In this document: piece after piece, positions 6,589 to 6,965 of the stretch | Layout of the letters: every line of letters starts with the position of its first letter | How positions within the stretch are numbered: the stretch's first letter is position 1 | From: an uncultured Eubacteriales bacterium | GTDB taxonomy: Bacteria; Bacillota; Clostridia; Oscillospirales; Acutalibacteraceae | Length of the DNA stretch: 6,965 nt | Assembly: GCA_934408795.1 (NCBI GenBank) | Contig: CAKRVQ010000053.1 | Span: forward strand, 1-6,965 | Direction: 5' to 3' | Notes under the pieces: generated by a model | What the model was told of the DNA's origin: nothing | What the model saw: only the letters and a program-made list of their open reading frames with translations | The model's database searches: none | Made by a program: the position numbers and the translations under genes

Positions 6589-6620
6589 GACGATCGGCAG
6601 AGGGACGGTTCACACAGTTG

Positions 6621-6649
6621 AGTTTATCACAAAAGCTTGCCCGTTTCAA
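6621..6649 (-). promoter_or_regulatory. Promoter of the lyase gene
   Basis: On the minus strand: -35 TTGAAA (6644-6649, 5 of 6 consensus bases), a 17-bp spacer, and -10 TAAACT (6621-6626) preceded by an extended TGA. Transcription would start near 6614, about 218 nt before the lyase ATG, so the 13-bp array is within the leader RNA. Confidence 0.65.
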
Positions 6650-6668
6650 GTGGTGAAGGCAGGCGGAG

Positions 6669-6710
6669 CGGCAGCAAAAGGAGCATTGAAGCTCCCCTGC
6701 CGAATTTTTT
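6669..6710 (+). terminator. Two-tiered intrinsic terminator, possibly bidirectional, between divergent promoters
   Basis: The outer stem is CGGCAG/CTGCCG (6669-6674 with 6697-6702). The inner stem is GGAGC/GCTCC (6680-6684 with 6691-6695) with an ATTGAA loop. The plus-strand tail is AATTTTTT. On the minus strand the inner hairpin is followed by TTTTG, so it may also work in reverse. No plus-strand gene ends here. It could stop ATPase read-through that has run antisense across the lyase, before it reaches the tRNA promoter. Confidence 0.7.
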
Positions 6711-6768
6711 CAAAGAGAGCAGTCTCCGCCCGTTTGGCCCTCGCCGTTAAAAATCGGTGAAATTACTG

Positions 6769-6797
6769 TTGATTTTTTTAATAATATGTGATACAAT
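6769..6797 (+). promoter_or_regulatory. Promoter of the tRNA-Ala transcription unit
   Basis: -35 TTGATT (6769-6774), a 17-bp spacer, and -10 TACAAT (6792-6797) with an extended TGA just before it. The surrounding DNA is AT-rich. Transcription should start near 6804, leaving a leader of about 126 nt before the tRNA. An 8-bp inverted pair, TGCCGCTG (6845-6852) and CAGCGGCA (6901-6908), could fold within that leader. Confidence 0.75.
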
Positions 6798-6929
6798 AGC
6801 ATTTGTTCGAAACAATACCCGCACGGTTGATACATACCGTCGTGTGCCGCTGCGGCTCCGCAAAATGTCGGTCGGGGCGGTATTTTCGCAACGATCGGTA
6901 CAGCGGCAGTCGGTCAAAACAGTGTATTC

Positions 6930-6965
6930 GGGGGCGTAGCTCAGCTGGGAGAGCGTACGGTTCGC
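6930..6965 (+). tRNA. tRNA-Ala, anticodon CGC, 5' part only
   Basis: The visible 36 nt fit positions 1-36 of a standard tRNA. The acceptor strand is GGGGGCG (6930-6936), followed by U8 A9. The D arm pairs GCTC (6939-6942) with GAGC (6951-6954) and has an AGCTGGGA loop. G26 is followed by anticodon-stem strand TACGG (6956-6960), then TT and CGC at 6963-6965 as positions 34-36. CGC decodes the alanine codon GCG. The acceptor sequence, with G at position 3, suits alanine identity (G3-U70). The 3' half, including the pairing strands and T arm, is outside the window, so the isoacceptor call rests on position counting. Confidence 0.88.

Noticed and set aside
6757..6939. 60-codon plus-strand open frame before the tRNA
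   Set aside because: Its ATG lies upstream of the tRNA promoter -35 box and it runs into the tRNA itself.

Overview
The window looks like chromosomal DNA from a Firmicute of the class Clostridia, probably a gut-type Oscillospirales relative. The reasons are the mid-range GC content, strong Shine-Dalgarno sites, a YnbB-type PLP lyase (a family centred on Firmicutes) and a Clostridia-like P2-type ATPase. The lineage is an inference from gene content, not from a search.

Layout. Positions 1-1716 (minus strand) hold prmA (ribosomal protein L11 methyltransferase) followed by prfB (peptide chain release factor 2, cut by the window edge before its GGQ motif). The 87-bp gap between them carries a 13-bp hairpin. 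Positions 1717-2415 are a 700-bp divergent intergenic region. It contains two inverted copies of a GC-rich palindromic element and, nearer the ATPase, a clear sigma-A promoter and a leader with a terminator-like hairpin. Positions 2416-5067 (plus) encode an 883-residue P2-type ATPase with complete architecture. It has nevertheless lost most of the membrane cation ligands and one Mg2+-binding Asp of the P domain. A perfect 22-bp palindrome in the 42-bp convergent gap acts as terminator. Positions 5110-6396 (minus) encode a methionine gamma-lyase-family (YnbB/'aluminium resistance') PLP enzyme. Positions 6397-6929 hold its long 5' leader, built largely from a 13-bp tandem array, then its promoter, a two-tiered terminator hairpin, and a divergent strong promoter leading to a tRNA-Ala(CGC) gene. 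The window ends on the third anticodon base of that tRNA.

Functionally, prmA, prfB and the tRNA are translation housekeeping genes. The ATPase and the lyase are separate transcription units with no obvious shared pathway. The most unusual features are the degenerate ATPase, the periodic 13-nt leader of the lyase, and the paired palindromic elements whose hairpin arms differ in sequence but keep their pairing.
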